From WLXB01 sp040221475 (GTDB lineage Bacteria > Pseudomonadota > Alphaproteobacteria > Rhodospirillales > Rhodospirillaceae), in NCBI GenBank assembly GCA_040221475.1, contig JAVKEJ010000032.1, positions 744,001 through 808,000 on the forward strand: 64,000 nt of DNA. The letters run 5' to 3'. This document shows, one piece after another, positions 8,073-16,146 of this stretch (position 1 is its first letter; each line of letters opens with the position of its first letter). Made by a program: the position numbers and the translations under genes. Below the pieces are notes generated by a model, which saw nothing but the letters and a program-made list of their open reading frames with translations, was not told the origin of the DNA and ran no database searches.

Positions 8073-8792
8073 TTAACCTTTCTTGTTCGTCCCTGCGGCG
8101 ACGTACTGATCCCACAGATCAGGCCGTCGCGTGCGGGTTATGGTTTCTGCCTGGTCCCGCCGCCAGGTTTGAATATTTTTGTGGTGACCGGAGCGTAAAA
8201 CCTCGGGCACCTTGCGACCGTTCCATTCTTCTGGCCGCGTATAATGGGGATACTCTAACAACCCCTGCTCAAAACTCTCTTCGTCCAGCGAGTCTGCGCT
8301 GCCCATCACACCTGGCAACAGGCGGACAACAGCGTCGAGAACCGTAATCGCCGCCGCTTCGCCGCCAGACAGGACGAAGTCGCCAACGCTGACCTCTTCC
8401 ATGTCCCAGGCTTCCAACACACGTTGGTCAACGCCTTCATAGCGTCCACACAAGAACGTGACACCCTGTGCCGCAGCCAAAGTCCGCGCCATCGTCTGAT
8501 CAAACAAACGCCCGCGCGGGGTAAAGTAAATCAATGGCTGACCATCGGTGTGAGCCTGGCGAAGCGCGGCATCAATTACATCTGGCCGCATCACCATGCC
8601 GGCGCCACCCCCAAACGGAGTGTCATCGACAGAGCGGTGTTTATCGCCCGCAAAGTCGCGAATGTCTACTGTTTCTAGGCTCCACAAGCCCTCAGATGCC
8701 GCCTTTCCAGCCAATGAAGCGCCCAATGGGCCTGGAAACATTTCAGGGAAAAGCGTCAAAACTGATGCCTGAAAGGGCTGCGGAGCCATCAT
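8073..8792 (-). CDS. trmD: tRNA (guanine(37)-N1)-methyltransferase
   Basis: 239 residues from the ATG at 8792, which overlaps the rimM stop as ATGA; the frame open further upstream is antisense-like low-quality sequence inside rimM. TrmD is a trefoil-knot SAM methyltransferase that makes m1G37 in tRNAs reading CNN, preventing frameshifting. Seen here: FQASVLTLFPEMFPGPLG, DDTPFGGGAGMVM, IYFTPRGRLFDQ, the knot segment LCGRYEGVDQRV, SVGDFVLSGGEAAA and the LEYPHYTRPEEW block. It lies in the conserved rpsP-rimM-trmD-rplS order. Confidence 0.97.
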   Translation of the reverse strand: MMAPQPFQASVLTLFPEMFPGPLGASLAGKAASEGLWSLETVDIRDFAGDKHRSVDDTPFGGGAGMVMRPDVIDAALRQAHTDGQPLIYFTPRGRLFDQTMARTLAAAQGVTFLCGRYEGVDQRVLEAWDMEEVSVGDFVLSGGEAAAITVLDAVVRLLPGVMGSADSLDEESFEQGLLEYPHYTRPEEWNGRKVPEVLRSGHHKNIQTWRRDQAETITRTRRPDLWDQYVAAGTNKKG

Positions 8793-9373
8793 GATGCGCT
8801 GTCCTGGCTTGTAAGAAGCTCCTCTGTGGGTTCTTCCGGCTCTAATAACGGTGGTTCGCCCTCTGCTGCTGCCAGCGCGGAGGCCAGCACCACCAGCTTG
8901 CCGGCTTTCAGATCCACTTTGGGCACCGAGTCTGCGGTAAAGGGCACCATCAGGGTACGACTGTCCGGCAGGCGCACATCGATGATGTCGCCCCCTCCGA
9001 AGTCGTATATGGCATTCACGGTTCCGCATTCTTTACCTGTCTCATCCATCACGCTCAAACCTAGAAGATCGGCGTGATAAAACTCGTCTTTATCCTCAGT
9101 ATCCGGCAGCGCGTTCCGCGCCACATATAGCTTTTGCCCTTTAAGGGCATCGGCTTTGGTTCGATCATCGACACCCGCAACCCGGCCAATGACGACCCCC
9201 TTTGCTTCACCGGTGACCTTCAGCTTGAGTTCAATCCCATCGTCCGTTGTGACGGGGCCGTAAGCACAGATATCTGTCGCTGTGTCCGTGAAGCTTTTGA
9301 TGCGTAAATCACCCTTAAGCCCACGTGCACCGACAATGACCCCCATACAGAGCCGATTGTCGTTGCCAGACAT
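8789..9373 (-). CDS. rimM: Ribosome maturation factor RimM
   Basis: 194 residues, assisting late 30S assembly near S19. The N-terminal RimM domain begins CMGVIVGARGLKGDLRIKSF, and the PRC-barrel half contains EFYHADLLGLSV and the acidic strand GGGDIIDVRLPD with LMVPFT following. An extra ~25-residue acidic tail (PPLLEPEEPTEELL) follows the barrel, a lineage extension. It begins 17 nt after rpsP and overlaps trmD by 4 nt, so translation of trmD is likely coupled to it. Confidence 0.95.
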   Translation of the reverse strand: MSGNDNRLCMGVIVGARGLKGDLRIKSFTDTATDICAYGPVTTDDGIELKLKVTGEAKGVVIGRVAGVDDRTKADALKGQKLYVARNALPDTEDKDEFYHADLLGLSVMDETGKECGTVNAIYDFGGGDIIDVRLPDSRTLMVPFTADSVPKVDLKAGKLVVLASALAAAEGEPPLLEPEEPTEELLTSQDSAS

Positions 9374-9390
9374 CGTTGATCACCCGGCCC

Positions 9391-9828
9391 TTATGCGTCA
9401 GCTTTTTCCGCTTCAGGTGCAGCTTCTTCCGCGGGCGCTTCTTCTGGGGCTGGGGTTGCGGCTTCAGCGGCAGCCGCTTCGGCGGCGGCTTTGGCAGCAG
9501 CTTCTGCCTCACGCAGGCGCTCCTGCGCTTTGGCGCGGGGCTTGTCTTTTTTGGTCTGCTCGGGAATAGCTGCCGCTTCTAAAATACCGGCCTTGGCAAG
9601 GAACCGCTGCACACGATCACTTGGCAGAGCGCCATGGCTTAACCAATGACGGATGCGGTCTTCTTGAAGTATGACGCGGTCTTCATGATCGCTTGGCAGA
9701 ATGGGGTTATAGGCCCCAAGCTTTTCGATGAAACGGCCATCTCTTGGGGAGCGGCTGTCGGCAACAACGATACGATAGTAGGGGCGCTTTTTGGCACCAC
9801 CACGGGATAAACGAATACGAAGACTCAT
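9391..9828 (-). CDS. rpsP: 30S ribosomal protein S16 with long Ala/Glu tail
   Basis: 145 residues, against about 80-90 in many bacteria. The S16 core takes up roughly the first 90 residues: MSLRIRLSRGGAKKRPYYRI, then DSRSPRDGRFIEKLGAYNP and the DRIRHWLSHGALPSDRV block. The remaining ~50 residues are a low-complexity Ala/Glu/Pro tail with several short AAAE repeats. Extended S16 tails are known in alphaproteobacteria. The gene lies 55 nt downstream of ffh and probably shares its transcript. Confidence 0.96.
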   Translation of the reverse strand: MSLRIRLSRGGAKKRPYYRIVVADSRSPRDGRFIEKLGAYNPILPSDHEDRVILQEDRIRHWLSHGALPSDRVQRFLAKAGILEAAAIPEQTKKDKPRAKAQERLREAEAAAKAAAEAAAAEAATPAPEEAPAEEAAPEAEKADA

Positions 9829-9883
9829 GCGTCTTGCTCCTTATAGTTTTTTCTGTGTTGAGTTGACTGTGTTTGCATAATTT

Positions 9884-11299
9884 CTAACGCCCGCGCAGCA
9901 GTCCTGGCGGCAAGCCATCTGGAAGTCCTCCGGGGCCAGACCCAGGCAATCCTGCGCCTGGCATGCCGCCCGACAACAGACCACCGAGGCCCTTCTTTTT
10001 GATCTGTTTCATAACCGTCGCCATTTGCTGATACTGCTTCAGCACGCGATTCACATCAGGCACTGTGGCACCTGAGCCAGTGGCGATTCTTTTCTTGCGT
10101 GACGCCTTAATCAGAGCCGGTGCTTTGCGCTCCTTCGGGGTCATCGACAATAAAATGGCTTCCTGGCGCTTGATCATTTTGGGGTCAACATCGGCCTGCT
10201 TGAGTTGTTTGGCCATTTTACCAACCCCGGGGAGCATGCCGAGAATGCCCTTCATATCTCCCATCTTCTGGATTTGGCGCAGCTGCGACAGCATATCATT
10301 GAGATCGAACTGGCCCTGCATCATCCGTTTGGCGAGGCGCTCAGCTTCATCCTGATCGACAGACTCGGCCGCCTTTTCGACCAGGCTAACAACATCGCCC
10401 ATGCCCAGGATACGACCGGCGATGCGCTCGGCATGGAAGGCTTCCATGGCATCGGTCTTTTCACCGACCCCCATCACTTTGATCGGCACGCCTGTGACGG
10501 CGCGCATGGACAAGGCCGCACCACCACGGGAATCGCCATCAACACGTGTCAGCGCAATGCCGGTAATGCCAACCTTCTCTTGGAAAGCCTTCGCCGTGGC
10601 AACCGCATCCTGACCGGTCATGGCATCGGCCACGAGCAGTGTCTCAACCGGCGAGACGGCGTCACGCACCTGGGAGACTTCGTCCATCAACGCCTGGTCA
10701 ATGGTTGTGCGGCCTGCGGTATCCAAAATAACGACGTCAAAGCCACCCTTGCGGCCTTCCTCCATGGCCCGTTTGGCGATCTCAACCGGCTTCTGACCGG
10801 CAACGATGGGCAGAGTGATGACGTTGGCTTGCTGGCCTAAAGCCGCCAATTGCTCCATGGCAGCGGGACGATACACGTCCAACGAGGCCATCAGGACGCG
10901 CTTCTTTTCTTTGTTTTGCAGGTGGCGCGCGACTTTAGCGGTTGTTGTTGTTTTACCTGAGCCCTGCAAACCGACCATTAAGTAAGGCACCGGCGGCGCA
11001 GCACGGAGGTTCAACTGAGAGGCAGCTTCATCTTCACCGCCCAGCATTTCGACCATGCAGTCATGGACGATCTTAATGACCATCTGACCGGGCGTGACAG
11101 AGCGAATAACCTGCTCACCAACGGCCTTTTCAGTGGCTTTCTCGATAAAATCTTTAACAACTGGGAGGGCGACGTCAGCCTCAAGCAAGGCGACCCGGAC
11201 TTCGCGCATGGCCGCGCGGACATCATCTTCCTTAAGCGCACCGCGTCTGGTGAGCGCATCGAAGACCGAGCCTAGGCGTTGTGACAAACCGTCAAACAT
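9884..11299 (-). CDS. ffh: Signal recognition particle protein Ffh (SRP54)
   Basis: 471 residues. It is the GTPase that binds signal sequences and 4.5S RNA and docks with FtsY at the membrane. Order seen: N domain starting MFDGLSQRLGSVFDAL; G domain with the P-loop GLQGSGKTTTTAKVA near residue 105, DVYRPAAMEQL, the DTAGRT motif and TRVDGDSRGGAALS; M domain with methionine-rich helices (MMQGQFDLNDMLSQL). The tail is Gly/Pro-rich. It heads the leftward ffh-rpsP-rimM-trmD-rplS-leu run; its receptor gene ftsY lies 2.4 kb away on the other strand. Confidence 0.97.
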   Translation of the reverse strand: MFDGLSQRLGSVFDALTRRGALKEDDVRAAMREVRVALLEADVALPVVKDFIEKATEKAVGEQVIRSVTPGQMVIKIVHDCMVEMLGGEDEAASQLNLRAAPPVPYLMVGLQGSGKTTTTAKVARHLQNKEKKRVLMASLDVYRPAAMEQLAALGQQANVITLPIVAGQKPVEIAKRAMEEGRKGGFDVVILDTAGRTTIDQALMDEVSQVRDAVSPVETLLVADAMTGQDAVATAKAFQEKVGITGIALTRVDGDSRGGAALSMRAVTGVPIKVMGVGEKTDAMEAFHAERIAGRILGMGDVVSLVEKAAESVDQDEAERLAKRMMQGQFDLNDMLSQLRQIQKMGDMKGILGMLPGVGKMAKQLKQADVDPKMIKRQEAILLSMTPKERKAPALIKASRKKRIATGSGATVPDVNRVLKQYQQMATVMKQIKKKGLGGLLSGGMPGAGLPGSGPGGLPDGLPPGLLRGR

Positions 11300-11446
11300 G
11301 CCGCGCGTTTCGTCCCTTTTTGGGGATCCTTTTGGCCCAACGAGAAATGCGCCAGTGCGCGAACCCTCGCGGACTGGCGGACCCCCTCGAGAGCAGGATG
11401 CCCGAAGCTAAGTGAATCCTGTGACTGACCTTTTATGACCAGACGG

Positions 11447-11516
11447 GGCCGATTTACGAGCAAATCGGCCACGAGTCAAGGAAACGAGCGATATTCCTAA
11501 AATGAGATGGTAGGAA
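11447..11516. promoter_or_regulatory. Two inverted repeats in the ffh-dapF divergent intergenic region
   Basis: The 271 nt between the ffh and dapF starts hold no gene. Two dyads stand out: GGCCGATTT/AAATCGGCC with a 6-nt spacer (11447-11470), and TTCCTA/TAGGAA with an 11-nt spacer (11494-11516). They may be operators or RNA hairpins in the dapF leader. I do not recognise a matching regulator. Confidence 0.4.
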
Positions 11517-11570
11517 CGAGTGCTGGCTGATGCCTGGACTTTTCCCCCATACGGCCCATATAACCCGCCC

Positions 11571-12461
11571 ATGACAGATGATTCGAACATGGAAGGCTTG
11601 CCCTCTGGCAACACGGGCTTGCCCTGTGGCAACGAAGGCTTAGCCTTCCGCAAGATGCACGGGCTCGGCAATGACTTTGTCGTGCTGGATGCACGCACGC
11701 GTCCTCTGGAACTGAGTCAAGCTCAGGTGCGGGCGATGGCGAACCGACGCACGGGCATCGGCTTTGACCAGCTATTGATTATTGAGCCCGCCCAGGCCAA
11801 AGGCGATGTGTTTATGACGGTGCGCAACGCCGACGGCGGTATTGTCCCTTCGTGCGGTAACGGCGCGCGCTGTGTTGCCGCGGTCGTGATGGCAGACCTG
11901 GCCAAAGACGAAATTGTTATTGAGACATTGGCCGGGCCGATTTCAGCCAAACATAAAGGCGATAATCTGGTGGCGGTAGATATGGGACCGGCGAGGTTGG
12001 ACTGGCAGGACATCCCCCTGGCCATGGAAGAAAACACCGAACACCTTGATCTGGTGATTGGCCCTTTATCGAACCCGGTAGCTGTTAGCATGGGAAACCC
12101 CCATGCGGTGTTTTTCGTGAAAGACGTGAACGCTGTCGACCTGGAGCAATTTGGACCAATCATTGAAAAGCATGTTTTGTTTCCAGAACACACGAATGTC
12201 GAAGTGGTGGAAATCTTAAGCCGTTCACACGTGCGGATGCGGGTTTGGGAGCGTGGCGTTGGCATCACGCAAGCCTGCGGCACTGGGGCCTGTGCCGTCG
12301 GCGTGGCCGCCGCGCGCCGTGACCTGACTGACCGGGCCGTAACCGTCACCCTGGATGGTGGTGATCTGGAGATTCTTTGGCAGGACAACGGACATGTCAT
12401 CATGACCGGTCCAACCGCCGAGACCTATAGAGGTGTTTTAGACCGGGCGATTTTATCGTGA
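11571..12461 (+). CDS. dapF: Diaminopimelate epimerase
   Basis: 296 residues from the ATG at 11571; a GTG at 11520 would add 17 more and an ATG at 11589 would remove six. DapF converts LL- to meso-diaminopimelate for lysine and peptidoglycan. The opening FRKMHGLGNDFVVLDA block, the catalytic Cys pair in PSCGNGARC and in ACGTGACAVG, and NPHAVFFV identify it. The family core begins only at about residue 22: before it lie three 7-codon repeats (see the repeat entry), an odd N-terminal extension. Its stop overlaps the mtaB start (GTGA). Confidence 0.96.
   Translation: MTDDSNMEGLPSGNTGLPCGNEGLAFRKMHGLGNDFVVLDARTRPLELSQAQVRAMANRRTGIGFDQLLIIEPAQAKGDVFMTVRNADGGIVPSCGNGARCVAAVVMADLAKDEIVIETLAGPISAKHKGDNLVAVDMGPARLDWQDIPLAMEENTEHLDLVIGPLSNPVAVSMGNPHAVFFVKDVNAVDLEQFGPIIEKHVLFPEHTNVEVVEILSRSHVRMRVWERGVGITQACGTGACAVGVAAARRDLTDRAVTVTLDGGDLEILWQDNGHVIMTGPTAETYRGVLDRAILS
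11595..11657 (+). repeat. Three 21-bp tandem units at the 5' end of dapF
   Basis: Units start at 11595, 11616 and 11637 and encode GLPSGNT, GLPCGNE and GLAFRKM. Units one and two differ at only a few bases; the third is the start of the conserved DapF domain. Each of the first two contains a small TTGCC/GGCAA dyad. The repeat looks like an in-frame expansion of the beginning of the gene. Confidence 0.7.
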
Positions 12462-13732
12462 CTGGAGCTCAACAGGAATCACATCAAACGCAAAACAATA
12501 CACCGCGCGTTTTCAGCTTTGGCTGCCGGCTGAACACCTACGAATCTGAAGTGATGCGCCAGCATGCACTTAAGCAGGGCCTCACGAACACGATCATCGT
12601 CAACACCTGCGCCGTGACCAAAGAAGCAGAACGGCAGGGCAAACAATCTTTGCGGCGTTTGCGGCGGGACAACCCCGACTCAGAAATCATAGCAACCGGC
12701 TGTGCCGTGCAGCTTAACCCCCAAAGTTATGCAGACATGCCTGAGGTCAGCCGCGTGATCGGTAATGAACACAAGCTAAAAGCGTCGAGCTTCGCCCCAG
12801 GTGTTAACGACCCCATATTGGTCAGCGATATCATGGAGGTGCGAGAAACAGCGTCGCATCTTGTGGAAGCCTTCGAGGGTCGAACGCGGGCCTTTGTTCA
12901 AATTCAACAGGGCTGCGATCACCGCTGCACGTTTTGCATTATTCCCTTTGCACGCGGCAACAATCGCAGCGTGCCCATGGGTCGCCTGGTGAGTGAAGTG
13001 CGTGACCTGATTGCCAATGGTCACAAAGAGATCGTGCTGACCGGTGTGGACATCACAGGATACGGCAGCGACCTGCCCGGCAGCCCGACGCTGGGACAAA
13101 TGATTAAACGCCTGCTGATGGCGATCCCCGAGTTACCACGACTACGCTTATCGTCCCTTGATCCAGCGGAAGCCGACGAAGACCTATTTGCGGTAATCGC
13201 CAATGAACCGCGGTTGCTGCCGCATTTTCACATTTCGGCCCAGGCGGGTGATGATTTGATTCTCAAGCGCATGAAGCGGCGTCATCTTCGGGCCGATATT
13301 GTGGCGTTCTGTAATCGTATTCGCCAGATCCGCCCGGACGCTGTGTTTGGCGCTGACTTTATTACCGGGTTTCCGACAGAAACAGATGCGCAATTCAAAA
13401 ACACATTGCAGTTGGTCGAAGACGCAGGATTTACGCACTTACATGTGTTTCCCTATTCCATCCGTCAGGGCACACCTGCTGCCCGGATGCCGCAAGTTTC
13501 CCAATCCGTAGCCAAAAGTCGCGCTGCGATATTACGGGCTGCTGGAACAGCGGCGATGGATAAGTTTCTAGACAGCCGGATCGGGCACCAAGCCTCTGTG
13601 TTGATGGAAGACAACGGCATCGGCAACAGCGAGCATTTTGTGCCTGTCAAAGTTTCCCCTGACATCGTACCCGGCACGCTGCTGAACGTGACCATTTCTG
13701 CTGTCAATAACGGCCAACTGATCGCCGCCTGA
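12458..13732 (+). CDS. mtaB: tRNA t6A37 methylthiotransferase MtaB
   Basis: 424 residues. It is a radical-SAM enzyme that adds a methylthio group to t6A37 of tRNAs decoding ANN codons. The N-terminal UPF0004 domain has the cluster-binding Cys residues in FGCRLNTYES, NTCAVTKEA and TGCAVQ. The radical SAM motif is Cys153, Cys157 and Cys160 in GCDHRCTFCIIPFARG; DFITGFPTET and HVFPYSIRQGTPAARM follow, and a short TRAM-like end. The start is a GTG that overlaps the dapF stop by four bases. The NTCAVTKEAERQ and FSFGCRLN patterns favour MtaB over MiaB or RimO. Confidence 0.95.
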   Translation: MTGAQQESHQTQNNTPRVFSFGCRLNTYESEVMRQHALKQGLTNTIIVNTCAVTKEAERQGKQSLRRLRRDNPDSEIIATGCAVQLNPQSYADMPEVSRVIGNEHKLKASSFAPGVNDPILVSDIMEVRETASHLVEAFEGRTRAFVQIQQGCDHRCTFCIIPFARGNNRSVPMGRLVSEVRDLIANGHKEIVLTGVDITGYGSDLPGSPTLGQMIKRLLMAIPELPRLRLSSLDPAEADEDLFAVIANEPRLLPHFHISAQAGDDLILKRMKRRHLRADIVAFCNRIRQIRPDAVFGADFITGFPTETDAQFKNTLQLVEDAGFTHLHVFPYSIRQGTPAARMPQVSQSVAKSRAAILRAAGTAAMDKFLDSRIGHQASVLMEDNGIGNSEHFVPVKVSPDIVPGTLLNVTISAVNNGQLIAA

Positions 13733-13734
13733 CC

Positions 13735-14685
13735 ATGAACATAAACTCAGATTCAGAGACCACCCCGCAAGGGGGATGGTTTAGCCGACTAACATCAGGT
13801 CTAAAAAAATCATCGACCAAACTCGCGGGTGGAATTGGAGATCTCTTTACCAAGCGCAAGCTGGACGAGGCCGCGCTGGAAGAATTGGAAGACCTGCTGA
13901 TCACCGCCGACTTAGGCGCAGCAACAGCCGCCCGGTTGACCGCCAATCTGGCAAAGACGCGGTTTGGCAAGGACATCAGCAGCGAGGAAATACGGGAAGC
14001 CTTCGCGGCTGATATCGCAACAACACTGAAACCGATTGCACAGCCGCTGACTGTCGACCCCGATAAAAAGCCCTTCGTGATTCTGGTCGTGGGCGTGAAT
14101 GGGGCAGGCAAGACGACAACCATCGGAAAATTGACCAAACAATTCCGCGATGAGGGCAAGACCGTCACTATGGCGGCGGGAGACACTTTCCGCGCGGCGG
14201 CGGTTGAGCAACTTCAAGTGTGGGGGCAGCGCACCAATACGCCCGTCGTCGCACGCCCAGCCGGATCGGACGCCGCTGGCTTAGCGTTTGATGCCTTAAC
14301 AGAAGCGACGGCGCGTAATGATGATGTGCTTTTGATTGATACTGCAGGGCGCCTACAGAATAAAGACGCGCTGATGGACGAACTGGCCAAAGTAGTGCGG
14401 GTCATCAAGAAGCAAGACAGCAGCGCCCCACACGCCACACTGTTGGTGTTAGATGCAACGGTTGGGCAGAACGCTCATTCGCAAGTTGAAGCCTTTAGAG
14501 ATGTGGCCGGTGTGACAGGGCTGGTGATGACCAAACTGGATGGCACAGCCAAAGGCGGCGTGGTGGTGGCCCTGGCCGAACGTTTTCAAATTCCGGTGCA
14601 TTATCTGGGCGTTGGCGAAGGTGTGGACGACCTCAAACCGTTTACGGCGGAGGACTTTGCCAAGGGCCTGCTGGGGCTCTGGTAA
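13735..14685 (+). CDS. ftsY: Signal recognition particle receptor FtsY
   Basis: 316 residues, short because the acidic A domain of E. coli FtsY is missing, as is normal in alphaproteobacteria. The N domain begins around GWFSRLTSGLKKSS, and the G domain has the P-loop GVNGAGKTTTIGKL, DTFRAAAVEQL, DTAGRLQNK, TKLDGTAKGG and the closing GVGEGVDDLKPF block. It receives SRP-ribosome complexes at the inner membrane. It starts 2 nt after mtaB. Its last ~14 codons overlap, in the opposite direction, the 3' end of an exported CpcT-like gene. Confidence 0.97.
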   Translation: MNINSDSETTPQGGWFSRLTSGLKKSSTKLAGGIGDLFTKRKLDEAALEELEDLLITADLGAATAARLTANLAKTRFGKDISSEEIREAFAADIATTLKPIAQPLTVDPDKKPFVILVVGVNGAGKTTTIGKLTKQFRDEGKTVTMAAGDTFRAAAVEQLQVWGQRTNTPVVARPAGSDAAGLAFDALTEATARNDDVLLIDTAGRLQNKDALMDELAKVVRVIKKQDSSAPHATLLVLDATVGQNAHSQVEAFRDVAGVTGLVMTKLDGTAKGGVVVALAERFQIPVHYLGVGEGVDDLKPFTAEDFAKGLLGLW

Positions 14686-15694
14686 GATAAGGCCGCGTCT
14701 CACCCTGCGGCGTGATGTAGCAGGAGGCCAGCAACCACTGCAGGTTCAGACCGACGCTGGTTTCTTCCGGCGCGCCCCAGGTGTAGGTGACGTTATAGTC
14801 CTCCTGACCGCTGGCGCGTTCGACGATGTACATGACAAATACATCGTTGGTGAAGCCATTGGCTGTGTTGTTCATGGCCCAATCCACATTGCGCAATCGA
14901 ATTCCAATGTGCCGGTCAGGTTTGTCGGCGGTGGGACGCGGCACAAAATAAGTGCCGCCCTGATCATGTATGGGCAGAGGGAAAAAGCTCTCTTTCTTGC
15001 CCCGCTCGCCACTGAAGGACATGGAGCAGGTGAAATGCCGGGCCTTGAGCTGCTTGTGCAGCACCTCGGGTTCAGAGTTGACCTGAACATCATCTGAAAG
15101 ACGCCGGATCACATCGCCTTTCCAAAAGGCCCGGTCGCTAAGCATAAGTTGAAAGTCGCCATAGACTTGCTCGCCGTCCTCCTCGTAGGCGCAGGCTTTA
15201 TCCTTGACGCGGCCATGGTACCCACCAACAGCAGCCCGCCAAAAAACATCGCACCCTGGCAGGTGCGTCAAATCAGACAAAGAGAGCGCGTTCAGGACGT
15301 CGAGGTTTTTGTGCGCCTGCACATAAGGGGTCCGGTCGAACCCGACAAAGAAATGCATTTTCATGCGGATGGCCTGCTCGGCCTCGTCAATCTCAAACGC
15401 ATAGATGCGCGGATGCCAGCGGTCCTGCTGATACCAATAGTCGAGCACAAAAAAAGCGTGGTCGCCAAAGCGGTCATTTGGGATGCGCCGGACTTCCGTC
15501 ATGACCCGCTCGTGGCGCTCGTCTGCGGGAAGATTCAGACGATTATCAAAATAGAACTGCTCCATGTTGTCGTAAGTGCCTGGAAACAGCTCGCTGATGA
15601 TCATCAGGTCACGCTGGAGAGGGGGCTGGTCTTGGGCCTGCGCCGCCAAGTCTAAACCTGAAAGAGCGAATACTGCGATACAGAGATAACGCAT
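14642..15694 (-). CDS. Exported CpcT/CpeT-like protein (divergent member)
   Basis: 350 residues. A signal peptide MRYLCIAVFALSGLDLAAQA precedes the mature part. The pattern matches CpcT/CpeT chromophore-lyase proteins (calycin fold): an early FPGTYDNMEQF block, RIYAFEID in the place of the usual PYRQR..Y segment, LPGCDVFWR about two fifths along, and a Cys-containing segment after a Gly-Arg. Two closer relatives lie at 52.7-54.7 kb with which it shares DNxEQ, GCDVF and HDQGGT. CpcT attaches phycobilins to phycobiliproteins in cyanobacteria; that role is unlikely here. The last 44 bp overlap ftsY convergently. Family membership fairly sure, function unknown. Confidence 0.7.
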   Translation of the reverse strand: MRYLCIAVFALSGLDLAAQAQDQPPLQRDLMIISELFPGTYDNMEQFYFDNRLNLPADERHERVMTEVRRIPNDRFGDHAFFVLDYWYQQDRWHPRIYAFEIDEAEQAIRMKMHFFVGFDRTPYVQAHKNLDVLNALSLSDLTHLPGCDVFWRAAVGGYHGRVKDKACAYEEDGEQVYGDFQLMLSDRAFWKGDVIRRLSDDVQVNSEPEVLHKQLKARHFTCSMSFSGERGKKESFFPLPIHDQGGTYFVPRPTADKPDRHIGIRLRNVDWAMNNTANGFTNDVFVMYIVERASGQEDYNVTYTWGAPEETSVGLNLQWLLASCYITPQGETRPYLTRAPAGPWQSPPP

Positions 15695-15813
15695 GGCTTT
15701 CCCCCGATTTATTTCCGAGGGCTCAGCCTATAGGAAAAAATCAGAGGGCGTAAAGGTAAAGACTTTAGTGATCAGCCCTGCACCAGAGACGATCACGCCC
15801 ACGACTCCAAAGA

Positions 15814-16035
15814 TCAGATGGAAATATCAAGCTTGCTGCCGCGGCCAGCAGGCGGTGGCGCCAGTCCAAAGTTGGGATCGTCGTTAAAAGGCTTCTTCTG
15901 CACTTGGTCAGTCACACTGGCAACAGTAGCTCTGGTGTTAGCGGCCTGACTACCTTGAGCCGCATTGCCGATCTGGTTGAGAAGATTCGACCGTTGCGAT
16001 GTCACAACCGATTGAAGTGTTGGCTCTATGGTCAT
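15814..16035 (-). CDS. Small unrecognised 73-residue protein
   Basis: I do not recognise it. The ATG at 16035 is preceded by GAGAGAACAA, a fair ribosome-binding site, and the frame fills most of the gap between the CpcT-like gene and secA. The product begins MTIEPTLQSVVTSQRSNLLN and is rich in Gln, Asn, Ala and Thr, with an amphipathic first half and a Pro/Gly-rich end (APPPAGRGSKLDISI). No signal peptide or membrane helix. The amphipathic first half recalls small motility-associated proteins of the YjfB type, a weak resemblance only. Confidence 0.5.
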   Translation of the reverse strand: MTIEPTLQSVVTSQRSNLLNQIGNAAQGSQAANTRATVASVTDQVQKKPFNDDPNFGLAPPPAGRGSKLDISI

Positions 16036-16146
16036 TTGTTCTCTCTTTGCGGCGGCAGGTGCAGCCCTAAATCATCAGAAACTGGTTAACGAAGCATAAC
16101 GATTGTGCGCTGTTTCGTCAAAAACGCACCCAGACCTCAAAAGGTT

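Noticed and set aside
11723..12403. 226-codon frame antisense to dapF
   Set aside because: Ser/Thr/Arg-rich composition typical of antisense frames; dapF motifs are all on the other strand.
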